DNA of 64,000 bases from Bog-756 sp050014755 (GTDB taxonomy: Bacteria; Actinomycetota; Acidimicrobiia; Acidimicrobiales; RAAP-2): positions 1-64,000 of the forward strand of contig JBEKCS010000002.1 of the NCBI GenBank assembly GCA_050014755.1, read 5' to 3'. Both the position numbers and the translations under genes were made by a program. Of this stretch, positions 41,078-50,097 are shown in pieces (the first letter of the stretch is position 1; every line of letters begins with the position of its first letter). The notes below the pieces were generated by a model. That model was not told the DNA's origin, made no database searches, and saw only the letters and a program-made list of their open reading frames with translations.

Positions 41078-42169
41078 GTGGACCGCCTGCTGGTCGTGCA
41101 CTGCCCCGACCTCCTCGACGAGGACGAGGGGGGTGCCGTGCTCCGCTCCTTCGCCGAGGTGATCGCCGCCGTCGGGGCCTACTGCCCGTGGGTGACCCCG
41201 GTGCGGCCCGGCATCTGCTCGCTGCCCGCCCGGGGGCCGGCCCGCTACTTCGGTGGCGAGGAAGCCCTGGTCGGGCTGGTCCACGAGGCCGCCTCCGGCG
41301 TCACGCCATCCGGCGCGGGCGTGGCCGACGGGCTGTTCGCCGCCGTGCTGGCCGCCCGGCGGAGCGTGATCGTCCCGCCCGGGGGGACCCCCGCCTTCCT
41401 CGCCCCGCTGCCGGTGACCGTCCTCGGGCAGGACGACCTGGCCGGGCTGCTCGACCGGCTCGGCATCCGCACCCTGGGCGGGTTCGCCGCCCTCCCCGAC
41501 GCCCACGTCATCGGCCGGTTCGGGGCCGACGGGGCCCACGCCCACCGGGTGGCCGGCGGCCGGAGTGGCGAGCTGGCCGGACTGCGTCAGCCCCGCATCG
41601 CCCGCCTGCTCGACGGCGGTGGCGACGACGTACCGGTGGTGACCGAGCCCGGGTTCTGGGGCGGGACGAGCGATGCCGACGCCCGGGCCGCCCGGTGCCT
41701 GGCCGTGGCCCAGGAGCTCCTCGGCCCGACCGGGGTGGTGACCGCCCGGCTGCAGGGCGGGCGGGGGCCGGCCGAGCAGGCCCGCTTCGTGACCTGGACC
41801 ACCGGGGAGCAGCCGGGAGGCGCCGGCGTCGCCCACCGCACGGCCGGTGCGCCCTGGCCCGGGCGGATCCCGCCGCCGGCCCCGGCCGTCGTCCACCCGG
41901 ACCCGCCCCGGGCCGACCTGGCCGACGCCCGGGGCCGACCCGTGCGCGTCTCGGCCCGGGGGCTGTTGACGGCGGCGCCGGACCGGCTCTCGGTGGAGGG
42001 CGGCCCGTGGGAGCCGCTGTCGGGATGGGCCGGACCGTGGCCGTCGGACGAGCGCTGGTGGTCGCGGTCGCGTCGGCGGGGCGCCCGCCTGCAGGCCGTC
42101 ACCGCACGGGCCGCCCACCTGCTGCTGGTCGAACGGGGCCGGTGGTGGGTCGAGGCGACCTACGACTGA
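41078..42169 (+). CDS. imuB: ImuB-like Y-family protein, internally shortened
   Basis: A 363-residue catalytically dead Y-family homologue that normally links the clamp to DnaE2. Typical ImuB segments are seen: VRPGICSLPARGPARYFGGEE (palm), a thumb-like LLDRLGIRTLGGFAALPD, and the C-terminal GRWWVEATYD. Typical ImuB is about 500-530 residues. Here the fingers region after RLLVVHCPD and the little-finger domain after the thumb appear to be absent. The clamp motif position (QLPLWG in M. tuberculosis) reads EPGFWG (190-195). It starts one base after the imuA stop. Confidence 0.85.
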   Translation: MDRLLVVHCPDLLDEDEGGAVLRSFAEVIAAVGAYCPWVTPVRPGICSLPARGPARYFGGEEALVGLVHEAASGVTPSGAGVADGLFAAVLAARRSVIVPPGGTPAFLAPLPVTVLGQDDLAGLLDRLGIRTLGGFAALPDAHVIGRFGADGAHAHRVAGGRSGELAGLRQPRIARLLDGGGDDVPVVTEPGFWGGTSDADARAARCLAVAQELLGPTGVVTARLQGGRGPAEQARFVTWTTGEQPGGAGVAHRTAGAPWPGRIPPPAPAVVHPDPPRADLADARGRPVRVSARGLLTAAPDRLSVEGGPWEPLSGWAGPWPSDERWWSRSRRRGARLQAVTARAAHLLLVERGRWWVEATYD

Positions 42170-42185
42170 GGACGGGACGTCGACC

Positions 42186-45100
42186 ATGGCCTACGCGGAG
42201 CTCCACGCCCACTCCAATTTCTCCTTCCTCGACGGTGCCAGCCATCCCGAGGAACTGGCCGCGGAGGCGGTCCGGCTCGGACTGTCGGCGATGGCGCTCA
42301 CCGACCACAACGGACTCTACGGGGCGGTCCGGTTCGCCGTGGCGTCCCGGGCCTTCGGCCTGCCCACCGTGTTCGGCGCCGAGCTCACCCTGTCCGGCGC
42401 CGACGGCCCCCACCTCCGGACCGGCATGCCCGACCCGGACGGCACCCACCTGGTGGTGCTGGCCCGCGACCCCGAGGGCTACGCCCGCCTCAGCCGGGCC
42501 ATCGCCGAGGCCCACCTGGACGGGGGGGAGAAGGGACGGCCCGCCCTCACCCTCGACGCCCTGGCCGACCGCCACGGTGGCCACTGGCAGATCCTGACCG
42601 GGTGCCGGAAGGGCCCCCTGGCCGCAGCCCTCACCGAGGAGGGGCCGGCGGCAGCGGCCCGGGCCCTCGACCGCCTCGTCGACCGGTTCGGGCGCGAGCA
42701 CCTGGCCGTCGAGCTGTGGGACCACGGCACGCCGATCGACGGCCCCCGCAACGACGCCCTGGCCGTGCTGGCCGCCGAACGGGGTGTGGCCCCGGTCGCC
42801 ACCAACAACGTCCACTACGCCACCCCGGCCCGCTTCCCGCTGGCCACCACCCTGTCCGCCGTACGGGCGCGGCGGACGCTCGAGGACCTCGAGGGGTGGC
42901 TCCCCTCCTCGGCCACCGCCTGCCTGCGGGGCGAGGCCGAGCAGCGCCGGCGGTTCGCCCGGTGGCCGGGAACCGTCGAGCGGGCGGGCGAGCTGGCCGC
43001 CGAGTGCGCGTTCGACCTCCGGCTGGTGGCTCCCCGGCTCCCCGACTTCCCGGTGCCCGAGGGGCACACCGAGCAGACCTGGCTGGTCGAGTTGACACGG
43101 CGGGGGGCGGCCGAGCGGTACGGGCCGCCGGGGGCCGAACGGGTGCCGGGGGCGTACGCCCAGCTCGACCACGAGCTCGGGGTGATCGGCGCCCTCGGGT
43201 TCCCGGGGTACTTCCTCACCGTGTGGGACATCGTCCGGTTCTGCAGGCGCCAGGACATCTTCTGCCAGGGCCGGGGGTCGGCCGCCACCTCGGCGGTCTG
43301 CTTCGCCCTCGGCATCACCAACGTGGACGCCGTCTCGCTCGGACTGCTCTTCGAGCGCTTCCTGTCCCCGGCCCGGGACGGGCCGCCCGACATCGACGTC
43401 GACATCGAGTCGGGCCGTCGCGAGGAGGTCATCCAGTACGTCTACAAGCGCTACGGGAGGCTCCATGCCGCCCAGGTGGCCAACGTGATCACCTACCGGT
43501 CCCGTTCCGCGCTGCGCGACGTGGGCAAGGCCCTCGGGCACACCGCCGAGGAGGTGGACACCTGGGCCGGGTCGGTCGAGCGCGGCCAGCCCCTCGACGA
43601 GCGCGAGGACCTGCCGCCGATGGTGCAACAGCTGGCCGGCGAGCTGCTCGGGTTCCCACGGCACCTCGGCATCCACTCGGGGGGCATGGTCATCTGCGAC
43701 CGGCCGGTGGTCGAGGTCTGCCCGGTGGAGTGGGGGCGGATGCCGGGACGCAGCGTGCTGCAGTGGGACAAGGACGACTGTGCGGCGGCCGGCCTGGTCA
43801 AGTTCGACCTCCTGGGCCTGGGCATGCTCACCGCCCTCCACCACATGGTCGACCTGGTGGCCGGGTCCCACGGGGTGACGATCGACCTGGCCCGCCTCGA
43901 CCAGGAGCCCGAGGTCTACGACCTGCTGTGCCGGGCCGACACGGTGGGCGTCTTCCAGGTGGAGTCGCGGGCCCAGATGAACACCCTCCCCCGGGTGCAG
44001 CCCCGCTGCTTCTACGACCTGGCCATCGAGGTCGCCCTCATCCGCCCGGGGCCCATCCAGGGCAACGCCGTCCATCCCTACATCCGCCGCCGCAACGGGA
44101 CCGAGCCCGTCTCCTACCTCCACCCGCTGATGCGACCGGCCCTGGAGCGGACCCTCGGCGTGCCGCTCTTCCAGGAGCAGCTGATGCAGATCGCCATCGA
44201 CGTGGCCGGGTTCAGTCCGGCCGAGGCCGACGAGCTGCGCCAGGCCATGAGCGCCAAGCGGTCCGGCGAGCGCATGGCCCGGCTCCGGGACCGCCTGTTC
44301 GCCGGCATGGCGGCCCGGGGGGTGTCCGAGGCGGTGTCCGAGCAGGTGTACACGGCGCTGGCCGCCTTCGCCAACTTCGGCTTCCCCGAGAGCCACTCGG
44401 TGGCCTTCGCCCACCTGGTGTACGCGACGGCCTGGTGCAAGGTGCACTACCCCGCCGCCTTCACCGCCGGGCTCCTCAACGCCCAGCCCATGGGGTTCTG
44501 GTCACCCCAGAGCCTGGTGGCCGACGCCAAGCGCCACGGCGTGACGGTCCGCCGGCCCGACGTCGACCGGGGCCGGGCCGCGGCCTCCCTCGAGCCGGAG
44601 CGCGACCCGGGGCACGGAACCGGGCGGCCGATCCCGGCCGGGGCGGCGGCGGTGCGCCTCGGCCTGTCGTCGGTGCGCGGCATCGGGTCCGACACCGCCG
44701 CCCGGATCGAGGCGGGGGCGCCGTGGTCGGACATGGAGGACCTCGTGCGCCGTGCCGGGGTGACCCGGGCCCAACTGGAGGCCCTGGCCACCGCCGGGGC
44801 CCTGGACGGGCTGGGCGGTCGGGGCCGGTCCGGCGGTCGCCACGGCGCCGGCGGACGGCGGTCGCTGGTGTGGGGGGCGGGAGCGGCCGCCCAGGCCACC
44901 GCCGACCGTCTCCCGGGTGTGGTCACCGGCGCCGAGCCCCCGCCCCTCCCGGCGCCCACCCCGTGGGAAGAGGTGTCCGACGACCTGTGGTCGCTCGGCA
45001 TGGCCCCCGACACCACCGCCATGGAACTGGCCCGCTCCGGACTGGACCGGCGCGGGGTGGTACGGGCCGCCGCCCTGGCCGGCCGGCCGGCCGGGGACCG

Positions 45101-45368
45101 GGTCACCGTCGGGGGTGTGGTCACCCACCGCCAGGCGCCCGAGAGTGCCCACGGAGCGGTGTTCCTCAACCTGGAGGACGAGACCGGGATGGTCAACATC
45201 GTGTGCTCGCGCGGGGCCTGGGTCCGGTGGAAGCCGGTGGCCAGGGCCTGTCCGGCACTCCTGGTCCGGGGTCGGGTCGAGCGGTCCGAGGGATCGATGA
45301 CCCTGGTGGCGGAACGGTTCGAGCCGCTCCCGCTCGGATCGGTGCCGTCCTCCCGCGATTTCCGGTAA
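42186..45368 (+). CDS. dnaE2: Error-prone DNA polymerase DnaE2
   Basis: A 1060-residue C-family polymerase. It has an N-terminal PHP domain (ELHAHSNFSFLDGASHPEEL), a palm with the catalytic PDIDVDIES, fingers with GRGSAATSAVCFALGIT, tandem HhH, and a C-terminal OB fold (FLNLEDETGMVNIVCS). The length is normal for DnaE2 and shorter than replicative DnaE1. It follows imuB by 16 bp, giving the complete SOS-inducible mutagenesis cassette under one LexA box. Confidence 0.97.
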   Translation: MAYAELHAHSNFSFLDGASHPEELAAEAVRLGLSAMALTDHNGLYGAVRFAVASRAFGLPTVFGAELTLSGADGPHLRTGMPDPDGTHLVVLARDPEGYARLSRAIAEAHLDGGEKGRPALTLDALADRHGGHWQILTGCRKGPLAAALTEEGPAAAARALDRLVDRFGREHLAVELWDHGTPIDGPRNDALAVLAAERGVAPVATNNVHYATPARFPLATTLSAVRARRTLEDLEGWLPSSATACLRGEAEQRRRFARWPGTVERAGELAAECAFDLRLVAPRLPDFPVPEGHTEQTWLVELTRRGAAERYGPPGAERVPGAYAQLDHELGVIGALGFPGYFLTVWDIVRFCRRQDIFCQGRGSAATSAVCFALGITNVDAVSLGLLFERFLSPARDGPPDIDVDIESGRREEVIQYVYKRYGRLHAAQVANVITYRSRSALRDVGKALGHTAEEVDTWAGSVERGQPLDEREDLPPMVQQLAGELLGFPRHLGIHSGGMVICDRPVVEVCPVEWGRMPGRSVLQWDKDDCAAAGLVKFDLLGLGMLTALHHMVDLVAGSHGVTIDLARLDQEPEVYDLLCRADTVGVFQVESRAQMNTLPRVQPRCFYDLAIEVALIRPGPIQGNAVHPYIRRRNGTEPVSYLHPLMRPALERTLGVPLFQEQLMQIAIDVAGFSPAEADELRQAMSAKRSGERMARLRDRLFAGMAARGVSEAVSEQVYTALAAFANFGFPESHSVAFAHLVYATAWCKVHYPAAFTAGLLNAQPMGFWSPQSLVADAKRHGVTVRRPDVDRGRAAASLEPERDPGHGTGRPIPAGAAAVRLGLSSVRGIGSDTAARIEAGAPWSDMEDLVRRAGVTRAQLEALATAGALDGLGGRGRSGGRHGAGGRRSLVWGAGAAAQATADRLPGVVTGAEPPPLPAPTPWEEVSDDLWSLGMAPDTTAMELARSGLDRRGVVRAAALAGRPAGDRVTVGGVVTHRQAPESAHGAVFLNLEDETGMVNIVCSRGAWVRWKPVARACPALLVRGRVERSEGSMTLVAERFEPLPLGSVPSSRDFR

Positions 45369-45422
45369 GGCAACGCCGCCGGCATGCCGATACTCCGGGT
45401 GACAGGTTCGCACAACTGCCAA

Positions 45423-45450
45423 TTGACTACTCTCAGTGATCTAGTAAATA
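45423..45450 (+). promoter_or_regulatory. Probable promoter of the DUF2510 gene
   Basis: TTGACT and TAAATA are spaced by 16 bp in an unusually AT-rich pocket (about 45415-45480) of this GC-rich genome. A second possible -10, TATAGT, lies at 45453-45458. Confidence 0.5.
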
Positions 45451-45483
45451 CTTATAGTGGTATCTGTACAACGAGGAGCGTTG

Positions 45484-45543
45484 GTGAATCCCAAGGGGCA
45501 GGGAATCAACAGCAGTCGAATTCCGGGGGCTCGCGGAGCATGA
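45484..45543 (+). CDS. 19-codon upstream ORF coupled to the DUF2510 gene
   Basis: A strong GAGGAG site lies five bases before GTG 45484, which opens a 19-residue frame MNPKGQGINSSRIPGARGA. Its TGA overlaps the ATG of the downstream gene (ATGA). The downstream ATG has only a weak site of its own, so coupling is likely. The peptide has no recognised function. Confidence 0.45.
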   Translation: MNPKGQGINSSRIPGARGA

Positions 45544-46304
45544 ACGCCCCCTCGCCCGAGGTCCTCAACCTCGTCACCGCCGTCGTCTCCGCCGCGGTCG
45601 CGCTCTCCGTCGCCCTCGGAGCGGTCGACCTGATCCGCCAGCCCGGCTGGGCATGGAAGGCCGCAGGCGAGCCACGGACGATCTGCCTGCTGCTCATCCT
45701 CCTCCTGCCCGGGGTCGGTCTGGCCATCTACGTGTTCGGTGTCCGTCCGCGGGTGGTGGCCGTCGCCGCCGTCGGTCGGGCAGCCACCCTCCCCTTCGAA
45801 CGCTTCGCCGACCGGGCCAACCTGGACGCCGAGGACACACGGTCGATCGAGATCCTCGCCGCTCCGGCCACGTTCGCCAGCTTCGGCGAGCCACGGGTCA
45901 CCCCACCCGTCCGCCCGACCGAGAAGGTCGTCGAAGCCCCCGCCCGCGGCGGGTTCTTCGAGGACCCCGACGTCTTGACCATCGGTGCCGCCGCAGAGTT
46001 CTTCGAAACCGGGGTACTGGTGACGGCCGCGCCCCGCGAGCCGCTCACCATCAACATCCCCGGAGCGATGGGACGGCCGTACCGACCGGTGCAGCGGGCA
46101 TCGCTCGACGAGTCCGATCAGTCGACCAGCGTCGCCGCACGTGTCCCCGACGCCTCGTCCGACGGCACCGTCCGGGCCGCCAGCGTGGCCCGGTGGATGA
46201 GCGACCCGACCGGTCGCCACCAGTACCGCTACTGGGACGGGAACTGCTGGACCGACAGCGTCTCCGACGCCGGAGTGGAGTCCCGGGACCCCGGCATCGG
46301 CTGA
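45540..46304 (+). CDS. Membrane protein with C-terminal DUF2510 domain
   Basis: A 254-residue protein. Two hydrophobic segments near the N-terminus (about 8-30 and 45-67, LLLILLLPGVGLAIYVFG) resemble the PLDc_N-type short membrane region. A long polar middle part follows, then a DUF2510 motif, WMSDPTGRHQYRYWDGNCWT, at the C-terminus. DUF2510 is a small Trp-rich domain common in actinobacterial membrane proteins; its role is unclear. The start is coupled to a 19-codon upstream ORF. Confidence 0.8.
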   Translation: MNAPSPEVLNLVTAVVSAAVALSVALGAVDLIRQPGWAWKAAGEPRTICLLLILLLPGVGLAIYVFGVRPRVVAVAAVGRAATLPFERFADRANLDAEDTRSIEILAAPATFASFGEPRVTPPVRPTEKVVEAPARGGFFEDPDVLTIGAAAEFFETGVLVTAAPREPLTINIPGAMGRPYRPVQRASLDESDQSTSVAARVPDASSDGTVRAASVARWMSDPTGRHQYRYWDGNCWTDSVSDAGVESRDPGIG

Positions 46305-46319
46305 CGTGGCCGCGGCCGG

Positions 46320-47327
46320 CTACCGACCCTGACGGACGAGACGGCTCAGCCGGGCCACCAGCACCTCGACCACCAGTTCACCCGACAGCCCGGTCGTTCC
46401 CCGCAGGTCGAGGTCGGCCTCGGACAGCAGCTGGACGGCCCGGGCGATCCGGGCGGATCCCAACCGGTTGGCCTGAGCCAGCGCCTTCTTGGCCGGGAAC
46501 GCGCTCGTGATCCCGAGCAGCTCCGCGGCCTGCTCGGGCGAGGTGACCCCCGAGCCGTCGAGGCGCAGCATCTGGCGGTAGTGCTTGTGCAGCAGGGCGA
46601 GGACCACCAGCGGGTGGGTCTCCCCCGCCGACAGCATGCGGTGGAGCACCTCGAGCGCGGCGGCGGTCCTTCCGACGTCGATGGCATCGGTGAGGTCCCA
46701 CGGCGCCAGGGCACCCGCTTCGCCGAGGAACGGCTCGAGGTCGGCGGCGGTGACCGTCGCCCCCTTGCCGTAGGCGGAGGCCAGCGTGTCGAGCAGGCCG
46801 ACGAGGCGACCCATGTCCGAGCCCAGGTGATCGGCCAGCCGGGACTGGGCCGCGCCGTCGAGCCGGACCGGTCCTCCCTTCAGGTGGTCGGCCAGCCACT
46901 GGGTCCGGGCCCTGCCCGTCCCCACCGAGGTGTCGACCACCCCGCCGGAGGCGGTCAGCGCCTTGGACAGCGCGGTGTTGATGGCACCTCCCCCGGCCAC
47001 CAGCACCAGCGCGGTGGTGGGAAGGGGGTCGGCCAGGTAGGCGACCAGGCGCTTGGCGTCGGCCGTCACGATCTGGCCCGCCTCACGGACGACCACCACC
47101 CGCCGTTCCACCAGGAAGGGCGGCGTGGTGCACGCGTCGATGACCGCCCCGACGTCGAACTGGTCGACGCCGGGGCCGCCGAACTCCTCGACCATCATCG
47201 ACGGATCCCGCCCGGCGACCAGCTGTTCGACCAGGGCGTGGGCGGCCTGGGCCACGAGCGAAGGATCCGACCCCTTGACCAGGTAGGCCGGTCGGTGCCC
47301 GGTGTCGGTCATCGCCGACGCGCTCAC
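46320..47327 (-). CDS. holA: DNA polymerase III subunit delta
   Basis: A 335-residue HolA, the delta subunit that opens the beta clamp in the clamp loader. PAYLVKGSDPSLVAQAAHAL starts the AAA+-like domain. The central helical region and C-terminal collar (VVLALLHKHYRQMLRLDG and ELVVEVLVARLSRL) match the family. It lacks a functional P-loop, as expected. GTG 47327 overlaps the folP2 stop (GTGA); ATG 47312 is an alternative. In many actinobacteria holA lies next to rpsT and lepA, which it does not here. Confidence 0.9.
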   Translation of the reverse strand: MSASAMTDTGHRPAYLVKGSDPSLVAQAAHALVEQLVAGRDPSMMVEEFGGPGVDQFDVGAVIDACTTPPFLVERRVVVVREAGQIVTADAKRLVAYLADPLPTTALVLVAGGGAINTALSKALTASGGVVDTSVGTGRARTQWLADHLKGGPVRLDGAAQSRLADHLGSDMGRLVGLLDTLASAYGKGATVTAADLEPFLGEAGALAPWDLTDAIDVGRTAAALEVLHRMLSAGETHPLVVLALLHKHYRQMLRLDGSGVTSPEQAAELLGITSAFPAKKALAQANRLGSARIARAVQLLSEADLDLRGTTGLSGELVVEVLVARLSRLVRQGR

Positions 47328-48166
47328 GCCCGGGCCCCGGTGATGGCCGCGATCACGTCGCACGCCCGTCGGTTGGCATCGACCTCGTGGACCCGCATCA
47401 CCCGGCAACCCAGGCAGGCGCCGAGCGAGGTGGCCGACACGGACGCCTCCCGGCGCTCGCCGATCTCCAGGCCGAGCACCACCCCGAGGAACGTCTTGTT
47501 GGATGCCGACAGCAGCAGCGGGTAGCCAAGATCCGCGAGCTGGTCCGAGGACCGCAGCAGGGTCAGCGACTGGGCTGCCGTCTTGCCGAGGTCGAGCCCG
47601 GCGTCGAGCACGATCCGGTCGGGCGTGAGCCCGGCCCGGAGGGCCCGGTCGGCCCGGTCGAGGAGGAAGGTCCGTACGGCATCGACCACGTCGTCATAGA
47701 CCGGCTCGGGGTCGGGGATCCGCGGACCCAGGCGGATGTGGGTGGCCACCACGGTGGCCCCGGCCTCGACGGCGGCCGGCAGGTAGTCGGGATCGGCGAA
47801 CCCACTGATGTCGTTGCCGACCACCGCCCCGGCCCGGTAGGCCTCGCGGGCCACCGAGGCTCTCCAGGTGTCGACCGAGACGGCGACGTCGAACCGGGAG
47901 GCGACCGCCTCGATGGCGGGGATCACCCGGTCGAGCTCCTCCGCCTCCCCCACCTCGGGGCCGGGACCGGCCTTCACCCCACCGACGTCGAGCAGATCGG
48001 CGCCCTGGTCGACGAGGGTTCCGGCCCGACGGACCAGGTCGTCGAGGGCGAACGTGGCCCCCTTGTCGTAGAACGAGTCGGGGGTGCGGTTGAGGATGCC
48101 CATGACCAGGGCCCGGTGCTCGATGTCCACGGTCCGGTCTCCGAGGCGCAGGGTGGTGGCTCGCAC
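47324..48166 (-). CDS. folP2: FolP2-type dihydropteroate synthase homologue
   Basis: A 280-residue TIM-barrel protein of the DHPS family. MGILNRTPDSFYDKGATF is the first DHPS signature. The second, normally DVGGESTRPG, reads DVGGVKAGPG, as in the mycobacterial FolP2 paralogue, which lacks demonstrated DHPS activity. LSASNKTFLG and MRVHEVDANRRA close the barrel. It is leaderless by pattern: TAGCGT (48174-48179), seven bases, GTG. Whether a canonical FolP exists elsewhere in the genome cannot be judged. Confidence 0.88.
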   Translation of the reverse strand: MRATTLRLGDRTVDIEHRALVMGILNRTPDSFYDKGATFALDDLVRRAGTLVDQGADLLDVGGVKAGPGPEVGEAEELDRVIPAIEAVASRFDVAVSVDTWRASVAREAYRAGAVVGNDISGFADPDYLPAAVEAGATVVATHIRLGPRIPDPEPVYDDVVDAVRTFLLDRADRALRAGLTPDRIVLDAGLDLGKTAAQSLTLLRSSDQLADLGYPLLLSASNKTFLGVVLGLEIGERREASVSATSLGACLGCRVMRVHEVDANRRACDVIAAITGARA

Positions 48167-48210
48167 GGGGCTGACGCTACCGGAGGCCGTCGCGGTCGGA
48201 GGCGGCGGAG

Positions 48211-48927
48211 TCAGAAGAGCCGGGAGGCCAGGGCCTTGCGGTAGGCGAGGGTGCGGGGGTCGTCCGGGCCGAGTGTCTCGAGCAGGTCGAGGTACTCCTG
48301 GCGGGCGTCGGGATCGCCCTTCACCCGCTCGAGGAGACCGTCGAGCAGGGTCCCGACATCGTGGGTCGCCACGTCGACGCGGTCGGCCAGTCGGGCCTCG
48401 GCCAGCAGCCTCCGGGTCTCCGGTGTCTCGGGGATCCGCCCGAGCAGCGCCACGGCCTCGTCGGTCTCCCCCCGTCCGATCAACAGTCCGGCCAGCCCGG
48501 CGATGGCCACCGGATGGTCGGGCTGCAGTTCGAGTGCCCGCCGCAGGACCGCCTCGTCGCCGGAGGCGGTGCCCTCGTCGGCCAGCACGTCCGCCTCGGA
48601 CCTGACCGGTGCCAGGCGGTCGACGAACGCCTTGACTGCGGCCTCGGGCTGGGCGCCGATGAACTGGTCGACGACCGCACCGTCGCGCACGGCGAACACG
48701 GCGGGGATGGACTGGACCCGGAAGCTCGCCGAGATCTCGGGGTTCTCGTCCACGTTGACCTTGGCCAGCGCGACGGCTCCGTCGGTAGCGGCGACGAACC
48801 GCTCGATGACCGGCCCGAGCGTCGTGCACGGCCCGCACCAGGGGGCCCACAGGTCGACGACGACCGGGACCTCGAAGGAGCGCTTGAGCACGACCTCCTC
48901 GAATGTGGAATCGGTGGCATCGACCAT
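48211..48927 (-). CDS. YbbN/CnoX-like thioredoxin-TPR protein
   Basis: A 238-residue protein. It has an N-terminal thioredoxin domain with WAPWCGPC (CGPC intact) and a C-terminal TPR-like region (ALELQPDHPVAIAGLAGLLI; a second helix pair follows). This matches the YbbN/CnoX co-chaperone layout, in which the Trx domain guards proteins before GroEL folding. The active CGPC suggests redox activity, unlike E. coli CnoX. It is leaderless by pattern: TATCGT (48936-48941), eight bases, ATG. It diverges from the phosphotransferase gene. Confidence 0.92.
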   Translation of the reverse strand: MVDATDSTFEEVVLKRSFEVPVVVDLWAPWCGPCTTLGPVIERFVAATDGAVALAKVNVDENPEISASFRVQSIPAVFAVRDGAVVDQFIGAQPEAAVKAFVDRLAPVRSEADVLADEGTASGDEAVLRRALELQPDHPVAIAGLAGLLIGRGETDEAVALLGRIPETPETRRLLAEARLADRVDVATHDVGTLLDGLLERVKGDPDARQEYLDLLETLGPDDPRTLAYRKALASRLF

Positions 48928-49005
48928 GGCCTACGACGATATCGGGCAGCAGCCCACGACCGTCCGGATCCGGGTCGTTCCGGCGACGCGGGTAGCGTCG
49001 GGGCG

Positions 49006-50097
49006 ATGGATGCCGTATCGCAGACCGACGAGACCGCCGCCGAGGACATCGTCGCCGACAGGATCGGGGTGGAGGGCATCGACAGCCGACCGGTCACCGA
49101 GTGGCTGGCGGCGAACGTGGCCGGCTCGGTGCCGCCCTACGACTTCGAGTTGATCGCCGGAGGTCGGTCCAACCTCACCTACCGGGTCACCGACGGCGCC
49201 GGCCACACCTACGCCCTGCGCCGGCCTCCGGTCAGCCACGTGCTCGCCACCGCCCACGACATGACCCGTGAGCACACGGTGATCAGCGCCCTCCAGTCGA
49301 CCGGCGTCCCCGTCCCCCGGACCCTCGGGCTGTGCACCGACACCGCGGTCAACGGCGCCCCGTTCTACGTCATGTCGTTCGTGGAGGGACACATCCTGCG
49401 CGACGAGGCGGCTTCGTCGCGGCTGGCGGAACCGGTCCGGGCCCATGCCTCGGACTCGCTGGTCGACACCCTGGCCGCCCTCCACGCCGTGGACGTGGAC
49501 GCCGTCGGCCTCGGCCAGTTCGCCAGGCGGGAGGGGTACATCGCCCGCCAGCTCAAGCGCTGGCACGGCCAGTTCGAGCAGTCCACCCTCGACGGCCGGC
49601 CCGGGCCGGCGGTCATCGACCGGGCCTGGGAGGTCCTGTCGGCCAAGATCCCCGACCAGCAGGGCGCGTCCATCGTGCACGGCGACTACCGGCTCGACAA
49701 CACGGTGCTCGACGACCGGGGCGACGTCGTGGCCATCCTCGACTGGGAGATCTGCACGCTCGGCGACCCGCTGGCCGACCTGGGCCTCCTCCTCGTCTAC
49801 TGGGCCGAGGCCGACGACAGGGACCAGGCCGTGCTGGGCGTGGCGCCGACGGCCCTGCCCGGCTTCGCCACCCGGGACCAGCTGGTCGCGCGGTACGCCG
49901 CCGCCAGCGGCCGCGACGTCTCCGCCGTCCCGTACTACCGCGCCTTCGGCATCTGGAAGCTGGCCTGCATCCTCCAGGGCGTCTACGTCCGCTATGCCGG
50001 CGGTGCCGCTGCCGGCGACCGAACCGGTGTCGACCAGTTCGCCGAGGGCGTGGTGCGCCTCGGCGAGCGGGCCCTCGCCGAGGTGGAGGCCCTGTGA
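49006..50097 (+). CDS. Phosphotransferase family protein (APH/ACAD10-type)
   Basis: A 363-residue kinase-like protein. FELIAGGRSNLTYRVTD is the glycine loop, VHGDYRLDNTVLDD the catalytic loop with HGD and Asn, and AILDWEICTLGDPLADLG the metal-binding DWE. This is the type found with acyl-CoA dehydrogenases (ACAD10/11-like), which phosphorylate hydroxyacyl-CoA; it is not a resistance enzyme by context. It is leaderless by pattern: TAGCGT (48993-48998), seven bases, ATG. Confidence 0.9.
   Translation: MDAVSQTDETAAEDIVADRIGVEGIDSRPVTEWLAANVAGSVPPYDFELIAGGRSNLTYRVTDGAGHTYALRRPPVSHVLATAHDMTREHTVISALQSTGVPVPRTLGLCTDTAVNGAPFYVMSFVEGHILRDEAASSRLAEPVRAHASDSLVDTLAALHAVDVDAVGLGQFARREGYIARQLKRWHGQFEQSTLDGRPGPAVIDRAWEVLSAKIPDQQGASIVHGDYRLDNTVLDDRGDVVAILDWEICTLGDPLADLGLLLVYWAEADDRDQAVLGVAPTALPGFATRDQLVARYAAASGRDVSAVPYYRAFGIWKLACILQGVYVRYAGGAAAGDRTGVDQFAEGVVRLGERALAEVEAL

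Noticed and set aside
42602..45439. Second long plus-strand frame overlapping dnaE2
   Set aside because: It is the +1 shadow of dnaE2 with Pro/Arg/Gly-rich nonsense content.
49006..50097. Aminoglycoside resistance gene
   Set aside because: The kinase motifs are of the general phosphotransferase family near ACAD10/11-type proteins; the context is housekeeping and there is no resistance cassette.
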